A stretch of DNA of 64,000 bases from JABDMH01 sp965223215 (GCA_965223215.1 CBDCVZ010000010.1:6076001-6140000), one strand, 5' to 3'. Counted from the first letter of the stretch, positions 54,304 to 63,982 are shown. A program made the numbers and translations. Notes: generated from the sequence alone by a model not told the origin.

Positions 54304-55698
54304 ATGCGCACTTTCAAATATCTTATTGACATTATATTTTCATGTGTGATGTTGCCTTTGTTGGCCGTCAATGTTTTGGCACAGGATCATAGTGAAATGG
54401 GGGGAGGTGGAGAAAAATACTCGTCCTTGCGCACTCATTCTGAAGCTCTACAGACTTTTCTCAATAAACGCTTTGGGATGTTTATCCACTGGGGGCCTGT
54501 CGCCTTACGAGGCGAAGAAATCTCATGGTCACGCGGAACTAAGATACCGATTGAAGACTACGATCAATTGTATACTGAATTTAATCCCGTCCTATTTGAT
54601 GCTGAGGCATGGGTTAATGCCGCCAAGAATGCTGGCATGAAGTATATAATTTTAACATCACGACATCACGATGGATTTTCACTTTGGGACAGTGAATTTA
54701 CCGATTACGATATGGCCAGGACACCGTACGGTAGAGGGGTGATCCGGGCTTTGTTTGACGAATGTCAGAAGCAGGGAATCGACCTGGGATTTTATTATTC
54801 TATTTGTGACTGGTACCATGAAGACTATCCGGTAAAGTATCCCGATCCTGAATATAAATTCCATACGGAAAAGGCGATTGATGATCCTGAGATGAAAGAA
54901 AAAATGCACCGCTACATCTCCTTTATGAAAAATCAATTGAACGAGTTGCTGGTAGCATTCGATCCCTTCGTTCTTTGGTTTGACGGAGAATGGGAATGGG
55001 CCTGGACGCATGAGATGGGCATGGATCTATATGCATATTTGCGTGGGATAAAGAACGATTTATTAATTAATAACCGGGTGGATAAGGGTAGAGAGGGTAT
55101 GGCAGGTACGACCAAAAGCAATAAATATGCAGGGGACTTTGCTACACCTGAGCAGGAGGTAGGCAGTTTCGATCTTGATAATCCATGGGAAACCTGCATG
55201 ACCATCACTACCCAATGGGCTTGGAAACCCAATGATCAATTAAAGTCAAGGAAGGAGTGTATTCACACTTTGCTGCATACGGTGGGAGGAGACGGCAACC
55301 TGCTCCTCAATGTGGGGCCCATGCTGGATGGACGCATTGAACAGCGTCAGATCGATCGCTTGAGGGAAATGGGAGATTGGTTAAAAATAAATGGTGAATC
55401 CGTGTATGGCACCCGGGGAGGACCATATAAGCCGATGGAAAATATGGTCAGTACCCGCAAGGGCAATAAAATCTACCTGCATCTGCTCGCTCATCCCGGA
55501 AGAGATCTGAAATTGCCTTTTCCACAGCAGGTGCAGATAATATCAGCGAGTTTTTTACACAACGCGACGGATCTGACGGTAGATCAAGACGACGATTTGG
55601 TAGAGATCATCTTGCCGGAATCTTTACCTGATCCTGTAGCTACTGTAGTTGTATTAGAACTTGACCAGGCAGCTTCTGAAATTGATGTAATCGAGTAA
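54304..55698 (+). CDS. Alpha-L-fucosidase, glycoside hydrolase family 29
   Basis: A 464-residue secreted GH29 enzyme. Signal peptide to about residue 26 (VNVLAQD), then the catalytic barrel with FGMFIHWGPVALRGEEISW, MKYIILTSRHHDGFSLWDSEFTDYD and the nucleophile Asp227 in VLWFDGEWEW; GGDGNLLLNVGPMLDGRI closes the barrel and a small beta domain follows. It retains fucose stereochemistry on release. It lies 12 bp after the mutarotase gene and 9 bp before L-fuconate dehydratase, so release and oxidation of fucose are cotranscribed. Confidence 0.95.
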   Translation: MRTFKYLIDIIFSCVMLPLLAVNVLAQDHSEMGGGGEKYSSLRTHSEALQTFLNKRFGMFIHWGPVALRGEEISWSRGTKIPIEDYDQLYTEFNPVLFDAEAWVNAAKNAGMKYIILTSRHHDGFSLWDSEFTDYDMARTPYGRGVIRALFDECQKQGIDLGFYYSICDWYHEDYPVKYPDPEYKFHTEKAIDDPEMKEKMHRYISFMKNQLNELLVAFDPFVLWFDGEWEWAWTHEMGMDLYAYLRGIKNDLLINNRVDKGREGMAGTTKSNKYAGDFATPEQEVGSFDLDNPWETCMTITTQWAWKPNDQLKSRKECIHTLLHTVGGDGNLLLNVGPMLDGRIEQRQIDRLREMGDWLKINGESVYGTRGGPYKPMENMVSTRKGNKIYLHLLAHPGRDLKLPFPQQVQIISASFLHNATDLTVDQDDDLVEIILPESLPDPVATVVVLELDQAASEIDVIE

Positions 55699-55707
55699 AC
55701 CCTTCCT

Positions 55708-56949
55708 ATGAACCAGTCTGTAGTCATCAAAAAAGGATCGTCCGCTGATGTCCGCTATTCCCTTAAGGAGGGAGCCGGTTCAGATGCTGTCCATACCGTA
55801 CCCGTATATGCCTATGCGGTTTGCAAATTGGAAACGGACCATCATTATGAGGGTGTTGGCCTGGCTTTTACACTGGGCGCGGGTAATGAGCTGGTGTGCC
55901 GGGCCATCGACTATATGCTCAAGTATGTGGTTGGGAAAGAGATCGCAGAATTGATGGATGATTTTGGGCAAGTGGCGAAATCTATAGCTGATGATCCCAA
56001 TCTCCGGTGGCTGGGACCACATAAAGGAGTTGTACACCTTGCCCTGGCGAGCATCACCAATGCCTGTTGGGATCTCTGGGCCAAAACCAGTGAAGTGCCA
56101 TTGTGGAAACTGTTGATTGATATGCCCCCGCACCAACTGGTAAGAACCCTGGACCTATCATACTTGGAGGATACACTGACGAGTCAAGATGCGGTCTCCA
56201 TTTTGGAAAAAGCTTCTGGCACCAAACATGAGAGATTGCCCTTGCTCGAAACGGGATACCGGGGCTACGACACGTCTATCGGTTGGTTCAATTATAGCGA
56301 TGAAATGGTGAGGGATAATATTAGGAAAGCCCTGGACCAGGGTTTTACTGCCATGAAACTGAAGGTAGGTGCTCAAAGCGAACAGCGTGATATCCGCCGG
56401 GCCTTCATGGTGAGAGAAACTACCGGAGATCAGGCAACCATCATGCTCGATGCCAATCAACAGTGGACACTTCCCAGAGCCATCAAAATCTGCCAGGAAT
56501 TAAAGAAAATGGATCCTTATTGGATAGAAGAACCTACTCATCCGGACGACATCGAGGCCCACGTCACATTGGCCAAGGAAATTGCTCCCATAAGATTGGC
56601 TCTGGGCGAGCACGTACCCAACCGGGTTTTATTTAAGAATTATTTGCAATCAGGAGCGATGCACTTCAATCAGGTTGACGCGGTAAGGGTTGGAGGGATA
56701 TCAGAATTTATTGCCGTCAGTTTGCTTTCTAAGAAATTTAATGTACCGGTAGTGCCACATGTCGGCGACATGGGGCAGATCCATCAACACTTGGTCCTCT
56801 TTAATCATATTTCAATGGGACATAAAGCCATCTTCTTAGAATATATCCCCCATTTGAGATCATACTTTAAACATCCGGCAAGAGTAGTCGATGGTCGTTA
56901 CCTCGTGCCTCAAGTGGCAGGTATGAGTACAGATTTGATCAATTATTAA
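55708..56949 (+). CDS. L-fuconate dehydratase, enolase superfamily
   Basis: A 413-residue mandelate-racemase-type enzyme close to L-fuconate dehydratase, which turns L-fuconate into 2-keto-3-deoxy-L-fuconate. Diagnostic segments are YDTSIGWFNYSDE, the KxK base AMKLKVG, metal ligands in MLDANQQW, YWIEEPTHPDDI and LALGEHV, and the His base in VPHVGDMGQIHQHLV. The N-terminal DVRYSLKEGAGSDA corresponds to a position about 10 residues in from the start of known enzymes. Known pathway neighbours (fucose dehydrogenase, lactonase, 2-keto-3-deoxyfuconate dehydrogenase) are absent from the window. Confidence 0.93.
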   Translation: MNQSVVIKKGSSADVRYSLKEGAGSDAVHTVPVYAYAVCKLETDHHYEGVGLAFTLGAGNELVCRAIDYMLKYVVGKEIAELMDDFGQVAKSIADDPNLRWLGPHKGVVHLALASITNACWDLWAKTSEVPLWKLLIDMPPHQLVRTLDLSYLEDTLTSQDAVSILEKASGTKHERLPLLETGYRGYDTSIGWFNYSDEMVRDNIRKALDQGFTAMKLKVGAQSEQRDIRRAFMVRETTGDQATIMLDANQQWTLPRAIKICQELKKMDPYWIEEPTHPDDIEAHVTLAKEIAPIRLALGEHVPNRVLFKNYLQSGAMHFNQVDAVRVGGISEFIAVSLLSKKFNVPVVPHVGDMGQIHQHLVLFNHISMGHKAIFLEYIPHLRSYFKHPARVVDGRYLVPQVAGMSTDLINY

Positions 56950-56975
56950 AGGGTGACAGTAATGGTTTTTAGAGA

Positions 56976-56986
56976 TGCCCTAAATT
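56976..56986. promoter_or_regulatory. Candidate TetR half-site upstream of GH95
   Basis: TGCCCTAAATT is identical to the right arm of the inverted repeat at 49187-49210. A degraded partner TTTTTAGAG lies just to its left with shorter spacing. It is 19 bp before the GH95 start codon. Confidence 0.45.
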
Positions 56987-57004
56987 TTTAATAAATTATT
57001 GTAA

Positions 57005-59314
57005 ATGTATTTTTCACAAAGAAATATCTTAGGCGTACTTCTGGTACTTAATTGTATTGCTTGTGGTGCCCAACCCTCCTTATCGGAGTTTGACCGGTCG
57101 CCGGGTGATTTGCACTTTGATAGACTTCCTACCGTTTGGGATGAGGGTGTTCCACTCGGCAATGGAATGGTAGGAACACTCGTATGGGAAAAAGATGGCC
57201 GGTTGAGATTGTCTCTTGACCGGGCCGATCTTTGGGATCTCCGCCCTATGGAGAACCTCAATACACCGGAGTGGAAATACCGGTGGGTAAAAGAGCAATG
57301 GGAAAAGAATGATTACAAACCGGTACAGGAGAAATTTGATGTACCCTATGACCGCAGTCCCGCCCCGTCCAAGATACCGGGAGCTGCACTTGAATTTGAT
57401 ATTTCTTCACTTGGGGAGGTCCAGTCGGTACATCTATATGTGCGTGAAGCGGTGTGTGAGATCATATGGAGCTCAGGCGTTCAATTTCATGCCTTTGTCC
57501 ATGCCACCGATCCCCTCGGATGGTATCGTTTCAGCGGCCTGGATGCCCCATTAGCCCATGAACTCATTCCCCCGGCCTATAATCTGGCCGGACAGAGTGA
57601 AGCCGAAAACCCAGTGACCGGTCAGGATTTGCGTCGTCTTGGTTATCCGCCCGGAGAAGTTGTGCAGAGCCAGAATTCCACCACGTATAATCAGGAGGGA
57701 TGGGGAGGCTTTTCTTATCAGGTGCATGTCGGCGACCAATTTAGCGTTGGTGAATGGGAGGGATGCTGGAGCATTAGCGCTCAATTTCCCGGATGGACAA
57801 CAAGACCTCCGGCCACAGAGACGGTCAACCAAAATTTATCGATAGGCCTAAATACATCGCTGGACACCCATGCTGATTGGTGGGAACGGTTCTGGGGTAA
57901 GTCAACGGTACAAGTGCCAGATGAGATCTTGCAAAGCCAATGGGAGCGGGAGTTGTATAAATTCGGGTCAGCTGCACGTCAGGGAGCACCGCCCATATCA
58001 CTGCAGGCTGTTTGGACGGCAGATAATGGCAAATTGCCTCCCTGGAAAGGTGATTTCCATCATGACCTCAACACTCAGTTGAGTTATTGGCCAGCTTACA
58101 GTGGAAATCACCTGGAAGAGGAAACTGGTTTTCTCGATTGGCTGTGGAAATACCGGGAAACATTTAAGAAGTATACCCGGAATTACTTTGAAGCAGAAGG
58201 GTTGAATGTGCCAGGTGTGACCACCTTAACCGGCGAACCCATGGGTGGATGGATCCAATATTCGTTTGGACCCACCGTCTCTTCCTGGCTCGCACAACAC
58301 TTCTATCTGCATTGGCGGTACAGCATGGACCGTGAATTCCTGGAACAAAGGGCGTACCCTTGGATAAGAGATGTAGCCACTTACCTCGATGCGATCTCGA
58401 TGCGAGATAAGAACGGATTGCGGAAATTGCCCATCAGTTCCAGTCCCGAAATACATAATAATAGCCGCGAAGCCTGGTTTGAACAGACGACCAATTTTGA
58501 TCTGGCACTGATCAGATGGACCTACGAGAAGGCGGCTGAACTGGCTTGGGAAATTGGAAGGGAGGATGAAGCCCAGAAATGGGAAACGATACTGGCTGAA
58601 TGGCCAGATTTTGCTATTGATGCCAGTACTGGGTTGATGTTTGCTCCGGGAGCTCCCTATGATCAGTCACACCGGCATTTTTCTCACCTGATGGCTTACC
58701 ATCCGCTGGGTCTCATCGATATTTCGAAAGGGGAGAAGTACCGCCAAATCATTGAAAACACAATTTCTACGCTCGATGAAGTAGGCTCCGACGAGTGGGT
58801 CGGTTATTCGTTTAGTTGGCTCGGTAATCTCAAAGCCCGGGCTTTTGACGGAGAAGGAGCTGCAGAGATCTTGCGGATTTTTGCGACCAGTTTTTGTTTA
58901 CCCAACAGTTTCCACGTCAACGGGGATCAATCGGGTAAGGGGTATACCAATTTTACCTACCGGCCTTTTACACTGGAAGGTAATTTTGCTTTTGCCTCTG
59001 GGTTACAGGAGATGCTGATGCAGAGTCATACGGGCATCGTTCAAATATTTCCGGCGGTGCCCGAAGACTGGAACAATATTGGTTTTGAAAATTTGCGTAC
59101 TGAGGGTGCTTTCCTGGTTTCTGCTAAAAAGGAAGATGGCCTGGTCAAATCAGTGACATTCGAATCAACCAAAGGAGGTAAGTTACGTTTCAAAAACCCT
59201 TTTGTCGAAGGGACTTTCGAATGTTCCCATGCATTTCAGCAAGAAGATCATGGAGTTTTTACGGTTCAAACTGATGCTGGTGATCAGATTGAATTCAAGA
59301 TGACCAGAGAATGA
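57005..59314 (+). CDS. Glycoside hydrolase family 95-like alpha-L-fucosidase lipoprotein
   Basis: A 769-residue lipoprotein (NCIACG, Cys20) of the GH95 type, inverting fucosidases or galactosidases. The N-terminal beta-domain has PTVWDEGVPLGNGMVGTLVW and RLRLSLDRADLWDLR. The (alpha/alpha)6 catalytic barrel has LQAVWTADNGKLPPWKGDFHHDLNTQLSYW, then ISSSPEIHNNSREAWF and SHRHFSHLMAYHPLGLI, with QIFPAVPEDW near the C terminus. It complements GH29 for alpha-1,2 linked fucose. It overlaps the next gene by 4 bases. A half-operator lies just upstream. Confidence 0.88.
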   Translation: MYFSQRNILGVLLVLNCIACGAQPSLSEFDRSPGDLHFDRLPTVWDEGVPLGNGMVGTLVWEKDGRLRLSLDRADLWDLRPMENLNTPEWKYRWVKEQWEKNDYKPVQEKFDVPYDRSPAPSKIPGAALEFDISSLGEVQSVHLYVREAVCEIIWSSGVQFHAFVHATDPLGWYRFSGLDAPLAHELIPPAYNLAGQSEAENPVTGQDLRRLGYPPGEVVQSQNSTTYNQEGWGGFSYQVHVGDQFSVGEWEGCWSISAQFPGWTTRPPATETVNQNLSIGLNTSLDTHADWWERFWGKSTVQVPDEILQSQWERELYKFGSAARQGAPPISLQAVWTADNGKLPPWKGDFHHDLNTQLSYWPAYSGNHLEEETGFLDWLWKYRETFKKYTRNYFEAEGLNVPGVTTLTGEPMGGWIQYSFGPTVSSWLAQHFYLHWRYSMDREFLEQRAYPWIRDVATYLDAISMRDKNGLRKLPISSSPEIHNNSREAWFEQTTNFDLALIRWTYEKAAELAWEIGREDEAQKWETILAEWPDFAIDASTGLMFAPGAPYDQSHRHFSHLMAYHPLGLIDISKGEKYRQIIENTISTLDEVGSDEWVGYSFSWLGNLKARAFDGEGAAEILRIFATSFCLPNSFHVNGDQSGKGYTNFTYRPFTLEGNFAFASGLQEMLMQSHTGIVQIFPAVPEDWNNIGFENLRTEGAFLVSAKKEDGLVKSVTFESTKGGKLRFKNPFVEGTFECSHAFQQEDHGVFTVQTDAGDQIEFKMTRE

Positions 59315-60363
59315 GACAGACGCTGATGGTTAACTTAGGCCTTCTCATGGCTGGATGCGTAGTTCAGCTGCATGCTCAGTTATCTCATCTTGCAGAAAAC
59401 CTTCAATGGAAGGGTGTGGCGATCCAAGAGGATGATTACACCATTTGGGGCTGTGCCCCTATTCAAGGGAATGATGGAAAGATACATCTCTATGTAGCCC
59501 GGTGGCCCGAGAAAAATGTAGATCCAGCCTGGCGGAAGTCATCTGAGATCGCCCACTATATGGCCGAACATCCGGAAGGTCCCTTTGTTTTCTCCGATAT
59601 CGTTATCCGGGGCAGCAGCCGGGATACCTGGGATAAATATGCACCCCATAATCCTGAAATCAAGCGAGTTGGTGACAAATACGTCCTACTCTATATCGCC
59701 AATACAGATTATCGTCAACCACCACACCCTGCCAATCAAACCATTGGAATGCTTGTTTCCCATTCACCCTATGGCCCTTGGCGCAAGGTGGGAACTGATG
59801 GCCAGATACTAAATGCACAAAATGCATCAAGGTGGAATTATCAATCGCGCAATGGCGTGGTAAATCCAGCTTTTCTTCCTGTCGATGACCAGTACTATCT
59901 TTATTTTAAGTCTACCGGGAGACAGGGATTGCAGTACGGTCTGGCCATTGCCCAAGAACTGGAAGGTCCCTACGTAATTACAGATAGACCTGTAACGACC
60001 AACAAAGGTACTCTGGAAGATGGTACAGTATTTCGGTATGGTGACCATATCTATTTGTTAACTACCGATAATCACGGTACCAATACCGGGATAAAAGGTG
60101 GGGGTACCTTGTGGAAATCCAAGGATGGAAAAACCTTTTCTGCAAATGAAGCCCAAATAGGCTACAAAAGAATCCCGGCCTATTTTCCTGATTACGATCG
60201 GGAAAATGTGGTAAAGATCTATGGAGAAGATCCAAAATTAGAACGACCTAAAATCCTGATGATGGATGGCAAACCGGCATACTTGTATGCACCGGGTGGT
60301 TGGAACGTTGTGGGAGGAGATCGAACAGTGTGTTATGTGCTGAAAATAATTGGTGATCAGTAA
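59311..60363 (+). CDS. Secreted five-bladed beta-propeller glycosidase (GH43/GH117-like)
   Basis: A 350-residue exported protein (signal ending near QLHAQ) with the five-bladed propeller pattern of GH43 and GH117 relatives: WGCAPIQGNDGKIHLYVARWP, DKYAPHNPEIKRVGDKYVLLYIAN, NPAFLPVDDQYYLYFKSTG, GTLEDGTVFRYGDHIYLLTTD and the final RPKILMMDGKPAYLYAPGG. Acidic residues in the WGCAP and NPEI positions could be catalytic. The exact family is uncertain; GH117 members act on anhydro-L-galactose ends of red-algal galactans, which would fit the GH16 neighbour. Start overlaps GH95 (ATGA). Confidence 0.75.
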   Translation: MRQTLMVNLGLLMAGCVVQLHAQLSHLAENLQWKGVAIQEDDYTIWGCAPIQGNDGKIHLYVARWPEKNVDPAWRKSSEIAHYMAEHPEGPFVFSDIVIRGSSRDTWDKYAPHNPEIKRVGDKYVLLYIANTDYRQPPHPANQTIGMLVSHSPYGPWRKVGTDGQILNAQNASRWNYQSRNGVVNPAFLPVDDQYYLYFKSTGRQGLQYGLAIAQELEGPYVITDRPVTTNKGTLEDGTVFRYGDHIYLLTTDNHGTNTGIKGGGTLWKSKDGKTFSANEAQIGYKRIPAYFPDYDRENVVKIYGEDPKLERPKILMMDGKPAYLYAPGGWNVVGGDRTVCYVLKIIGDQ

Positions 60364-60387
60364 ATAAAAATTTGAAAGGAAATTACT

Positions 60388-62607
60388 ATGAATCCTAGAT
60401 TATCTACAGTGGCCTTATTTACTTTCCTTTTTTTGATGATTGGCTTGTCATTAGCGTTAGATGCGAAAAACCTGCCCAATATCGTATTCTTCTTTGTGGA
60501 TGATATGGGATGGCAAGACACTTCGGTACCCTTTCACCGGGAAACCACCCCTTTAAATGAACAATATCATACCCCGAACATGGAGCAATTGGCCCGGGAA
60601 GGGGTGAAATTTACCCAGGCTTACGCGTATGCTGTTTGCTCCCCTTCGAGAATTAGCCTCATGACCGGCATGAGTGCTGCAAGGCATCGGGTTACCAATT
60701 GGACCCTGCGCAAAGACACCGCGCCGGATGCAGAACATGAACGGATCAAGGCACCGGAGTGGAATGTCAATGGACTGAGCGCCTATCCCGGAGAGAAGGG
60801 GTCAGTGCACAGCAAGACTTTACCCCAGTTGTTGAGGCGAGCTGGTTACCTGACCATCCATGCCGGGAAGGCGCACTTCGGCGCTAAGGGGACTTCGGGA
60901 GAAGACCCTCGGAATTTGGGTTTTGACATCAATATTGCCGGTCATGCCGCCGGCGGCCCCGGCAGTTATTGGGCAAAGTATAACTACAGTGCGGATTGGA
61001 GATCTCCAGGAAACCATATTTGGGATGTACCGGGATTGGAAAAATATCACGGCACCGACACCTACCTTACCGAAGCATTGACCATGGAAGCCAATGCTGC
61101 CATTAACCAGGCGGTGGCGGAGGGAAAACCATTCTACTTGTACCTCTCTCATTATGCCATTCACGCTCCCTGGGAAAGGGATGATCGATTTTATCAGAAA
61201 TATATTGATGCCGGGCTAAGTAAATTTGATGCCACCTATGCCTCCATGCTGGAAGGGATGGACAAATCCCTCGGTGATATCAGAGCTAACTTAGAAAGAT
61301 TGGGAGTGGACCAAAATACCATCATCGTATTTATGTCAGACAACGGTGCCCCCAAGCAAGCCACACGCAACCTGCCCTTGCGAGGACACAAACTGACACC
61401 TTACGAAGGTGGAACTCGTGTTCCCATGATCGTAAAATGGCCCGGGGTAACGAAGACCGGTGGGCAGGTGGAGGAATATGTGATCATCGAAGACATTTTT
61501 CCCACTTTTTTGGAAATGGCCGGCTTAAGAAAAGAGGCAAGAAAAAGTACCGATGGCATTAGCTTTGTTCCCTTGTTAAATGGAAAAGGAAAGGTTCCCG
61601 GGGATCGACCCATTTATTGGCACTATCCCAATACCTATGATCAACCTCCCTATAGTTCTATGAGAAAAGGAGATTGGAAATTAATCTATCATCATACCGA
61701 CAGAAGATTAGAGCTTTTTAATCTCTCGAATGATCTGGGTGAGAAAAATAACTTACTGTCTTTGCAGTGGGGAGTAGCCCAGGAGCTGGCCAGTACCCTG
61801 ACGGACTATTTAAGAGAGGTCGATGCACAAATGCCCAGCGACAAGGTGCTGGGCAAACCGGTGGAGTATCCTATAGATGCTCTCCCACTGCAAAGAAAAT
61901 GGAAACTGGTTTGGGAAGATTCGTTTGACCGGGAAGGATATTTGGATAGTACAAAGTGGAGTAAAATTGGGAGAAATACAGCAGATTGGGGCAATTTTAT
62001 GTCAGATGATAAGGATTGTTTTCGAATTCAAGACAGTAAGTTGGTTTTGAGAGGTATTGTCAATCATCGATTGGATCTAGACACCGCCCGGTTCCTGACC
62101 GGTGGCGTTGAGACCAAAGGTAAGTTTGCCTTCCAGTATGGTAAAATCGAGATCCGGGCCAAGTTGGAAAATGCAACCGGTGCCTGGCCGGCGATGTGGA
62201 TGTTGGCCGATCAGCCGAAGTACGGAGAATACCCACGCAACGGTGAAATTGATCTGATGGAACACCTGAATGACGAAGATCAAATTTACCAGACCGTGCA
62301 TTCATATTATACGTTGGTGCTAAAACAGAAAGAACATCCCCCTCACTATGCAACGACTAAGGTTGAAACAGAAAATTATAACATTTACGGCATGGAATGG
62401 TATCCCGACAAATTGGTTTTCACCCTTAATGGCGAACAGACTTTTGTGTACCCAAAATTATCCGGTGTCGACGCTACTCAATGGCCCTTTGATCAACCAT
62501 TTTATCTAATGATGGACATGCAGTTGGGGGGTTCATGGGTGGGAAAGGTTGATCCACAGGACCTCCCCGTGGAAATGATCTTAGATTGGGTGCGGGTATA
62601 TCAATAG
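60388..62607 (+). CDS. Sulfatase-GH16 fusion protein
   Basis: A 739-residue exported two-domain enzyme. Signal peptide (FLMIGLSLALDAKN), then a type I sulfatase (about 27-470) beginning NIVFFFVDDMGWQD with the formylglycine motif C84-S-P-S-R88 and the late MSDNGAPKQATRNLPLRGHK. A glycoside hydrolase family 16 domain follows (about 505-739) with the catalytic E620-I-D-L-M-E625 motif of the beta-bulge type, AMWMLAD upstream and a C-terminal ILDWVRVY. The enzyme should remove sulfate and cut the backbone of the same polysaccharide. The sulfatase needs a formylglycine-generating enzyme not found here. The reading frame is continuous through the junction. Confidence 0.93.
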   Translation: MNPRLSTVALFTFLFLMIGLSLALDAKNLPNIVFFFVDDMGWQDTSVPFHRETTPLNEQYHTPNMEQLAREGVKFTQAYAYAVCSPSRISLMTGMSAARHRVTNWTLRKDTAPDAEHERIKAPEWNVNGLSAYPGEKGSVHSKTLPQLLRRAGYLTIHAGKAHFGAKGTSGEDPRNLGFDINIAGHAAGGPGSYWAKYNYSADWRSPGNHIWDVPGLEKYHGTDTYLTEALTMEANAAINQAVAEGKPFYLYLSHYAIHAPWERDDRFYQKYIDAGLSKFDATYASMLEGMDKSLGDIRANLERLGVDQNTIIVFMSDNGAPKQATRNLPLRGHKLTPYEGGTRVPMIVKWPGVTKTGGQVEEYVIIEDIFPTFLEMAGLRKEARKSTDGISFVPLLNGKGKVPGDRPIYWHYPNTYDQPPYSSMRKGDWKLIYHHTDRRLELFNLSNDLGEKNNLLSLQWGVAQELASTLTDYLREVDAQMPSDKVLGKPVEYPIDALPLQRKWKLVWEDSFDREGYLDSTKWSKIGRNTADWGNFMSDDKDCFRIQDSKLVLRGIVNHRLDLDTARFLTGGVETKGKFAFQYGKIEIRAKLENATGAWPAMWMLADQPKYGEYPRNGEIDLMEHLNDEDQIYQTVHSYYTLVLKQKEHPPHYATTKVETENYNIYGMEWYPDKLVFTLNGEQTFVYPKLSGVDATQWPFDQPFYLMMDMQLGGSWVGKVDPQDLPVEMILDWVRVYQ

Positions 62608-62742
62608 TTGGTGCCAAGAAAATAGCGGGACGCCATGCCTCTTACTCAGTGTACGGATTTTTTATAACGAAGGATAGGTTCCAAATTATGGGAATTAATC
62701 TCGAAGTTCTTCATCATCAGTCCCTAAGCAGAAATATTACCT

Positions 62743-63735
62743 ATGGAACGTAAAAAATACTTTTCCAAGATCAATCTCAATTTCGCACTGCGGTTGAATT
62801 ATTTTCCAGCCAGAGTGGGATCGGTGCCCTATAGATCTGTCTTGATGATGGCTCTACTGTTGACTATATCCGGATGTAGTTCACCACGCTTTGCCTCCAA
62901 ACGAGTTGACCAGACCTTTTCATTTGGTGTCATTGCCGACTGTCAATATTGCCAGGTGGTAGGGACGGGTATTAGAAAGTATTCACAGTCCGATACTAAG
63001 TTGAAAGCATGTGTGGCACATTTTAACACCATGGATTTAACCTATGCCATTCATCTGGGTGATTTCATTGACCGTGATTGGGAGAGCTTCGACATCGTTA
63101 ATCCGATTTACGATGAGTTGGATATGCCGCATTATCATGTCTTGGGCAATCATGACTTTTCGGTTACTGATGAAAGAAAAGACCAGGTCCCCAAAAAATT
63201 GAACTTGCCTTCAAAGTACTACCATTTTCGGTTTGGTAATTGGCGCTTTGTAGTACTTGATGGCAATGATGTCAGTTTTCACGCTTATGCAGAAGACACT
63301 GAGTCCCATAATTTCGCCCGGCAGTATTATGAACAACATCAAATTGAATCTCCAAAGTGGAATGGCGCCATTGGAAAAGCTCAAATAAGCTGGCTGAAAA
63401 AAGTACTTGATAAAGCATGCTCAAAGGAAGAAAAAGTGATGCTGTTTTGCCATTTTCCAATTTATCCGGATAATATTCATAACCTTTGGAATGCAGAGGA
63501 GATAATTGCGATCATCGAGGCCTACCCTTGTGTCAAAGCCTATATGAATGGCCACAACCACGAAGGCAACTATGGGTGGAAGAAAGAAGTTCATTATCTG
63601 ACCCTCAAGGGAATGGTTGATACCGAACAAAATTCCTACGCCGTGGTCCGGGTTCTGAAGGACAGCCTAAAGGTTATGGGTTTTGGTCGTGAGGAGAGTA
63701 AGGATTTGCCGTTGGGTAGACGACACGGCAATTGA
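62743..63735 (+). CDS. Metallophosphoesterase lipoprotein (ADPRM-like)
   Basis: A 330-residue calcineurin-like phosphoesterase with all metal motifs: GVIADCQYC, AIHLGDFIDRD, HVLGNHDFS, MLFCHFPIYP and MNGHNHEGNYG. The WNGAIGKAQISWLKKVL segment is like that of Mn-dependent ADP-ribose/CDP-alcohol diphosphatases. The lipoprotein signal (LLTISGC, about Cys46) lies after an unusually long basic N-terminal stretch; an ATG at 62845 (MMALLLTISGCSS) would give a conventional signal and may be the true start. It follows the glycan locus but is not clearly part of it. Confidence 0.85.
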   Translation: MERKKYFSKINLNFALRLNYFPARVGSVPYRSVLMMALLLTISGCSSPRFASKRVDQTFSFGVIADCQYCQVVGTGIRKYSQSDTKLKACVAHFNTMDLTYAIHLGDFIDRDWESFDIVNPIYDELDMPHYHVLGNHDFSVTDERKDQVPKKLNLPSKYYHFRFGNWRFVVLDGNDVSFHAYAEDTESHNFARQYYEQHQIESPKWNGAIGKAQISWLKKVLDKACSKEEKVMLFCHFPIYPDNIHNLWNAEEIIAIIEAYPCVKAYMNGHNHEGNYGWKKEVHYLTLKGMVDTEQNSYAVVRVLKDSLKVMGFGREESKDLPLGRRHGN

Positions 63736-63740
63736 TGATC

Positions 63741-63760
63741 CCAGCTTTTCCCTAAGCTGG
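63741..63760 (+). terminator. Candidate terminator after the metallophosphoesterase gene
   Basis: CCAGCTT (63741-63747) pairs with AAGCTGG (63754-63760) around TTCCCT, six bases after the stop codon. The T-run is poor (TTAACC), so efficiency is doubtful. Confidence 0.4.
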
Positions 63761-63870
63761 TTAACCACAGGCCTCAATTATTATTTCAACAATTCAGCAA
63801 TCAAATCAGAAAAAATAATTCAGCTTTTTGACACAGTTATGAAACTTTTTCCTGATGGTGATATATCAAT

Positions 63871-63878
63871 TAACTTTG
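63871..63878 (+). promoter_or_regulatory. Candidate -7 element for the gene at the right edge
   Basis: TAACTTTG fits TAnnTTTG and lies 104 bp before the ATG at 63983. The -33 element is not clear. Confidence 0.35.
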
Positions 63879-63982
63879 CAAGAGTATGTTTTACATTGGT
63901 CACTATCAAGATAAATAAGTTGCTAGAAAAAAACGAGAGGATTCAGAAGGTCACCATTACTTACAGAATAAACCAAATAATT

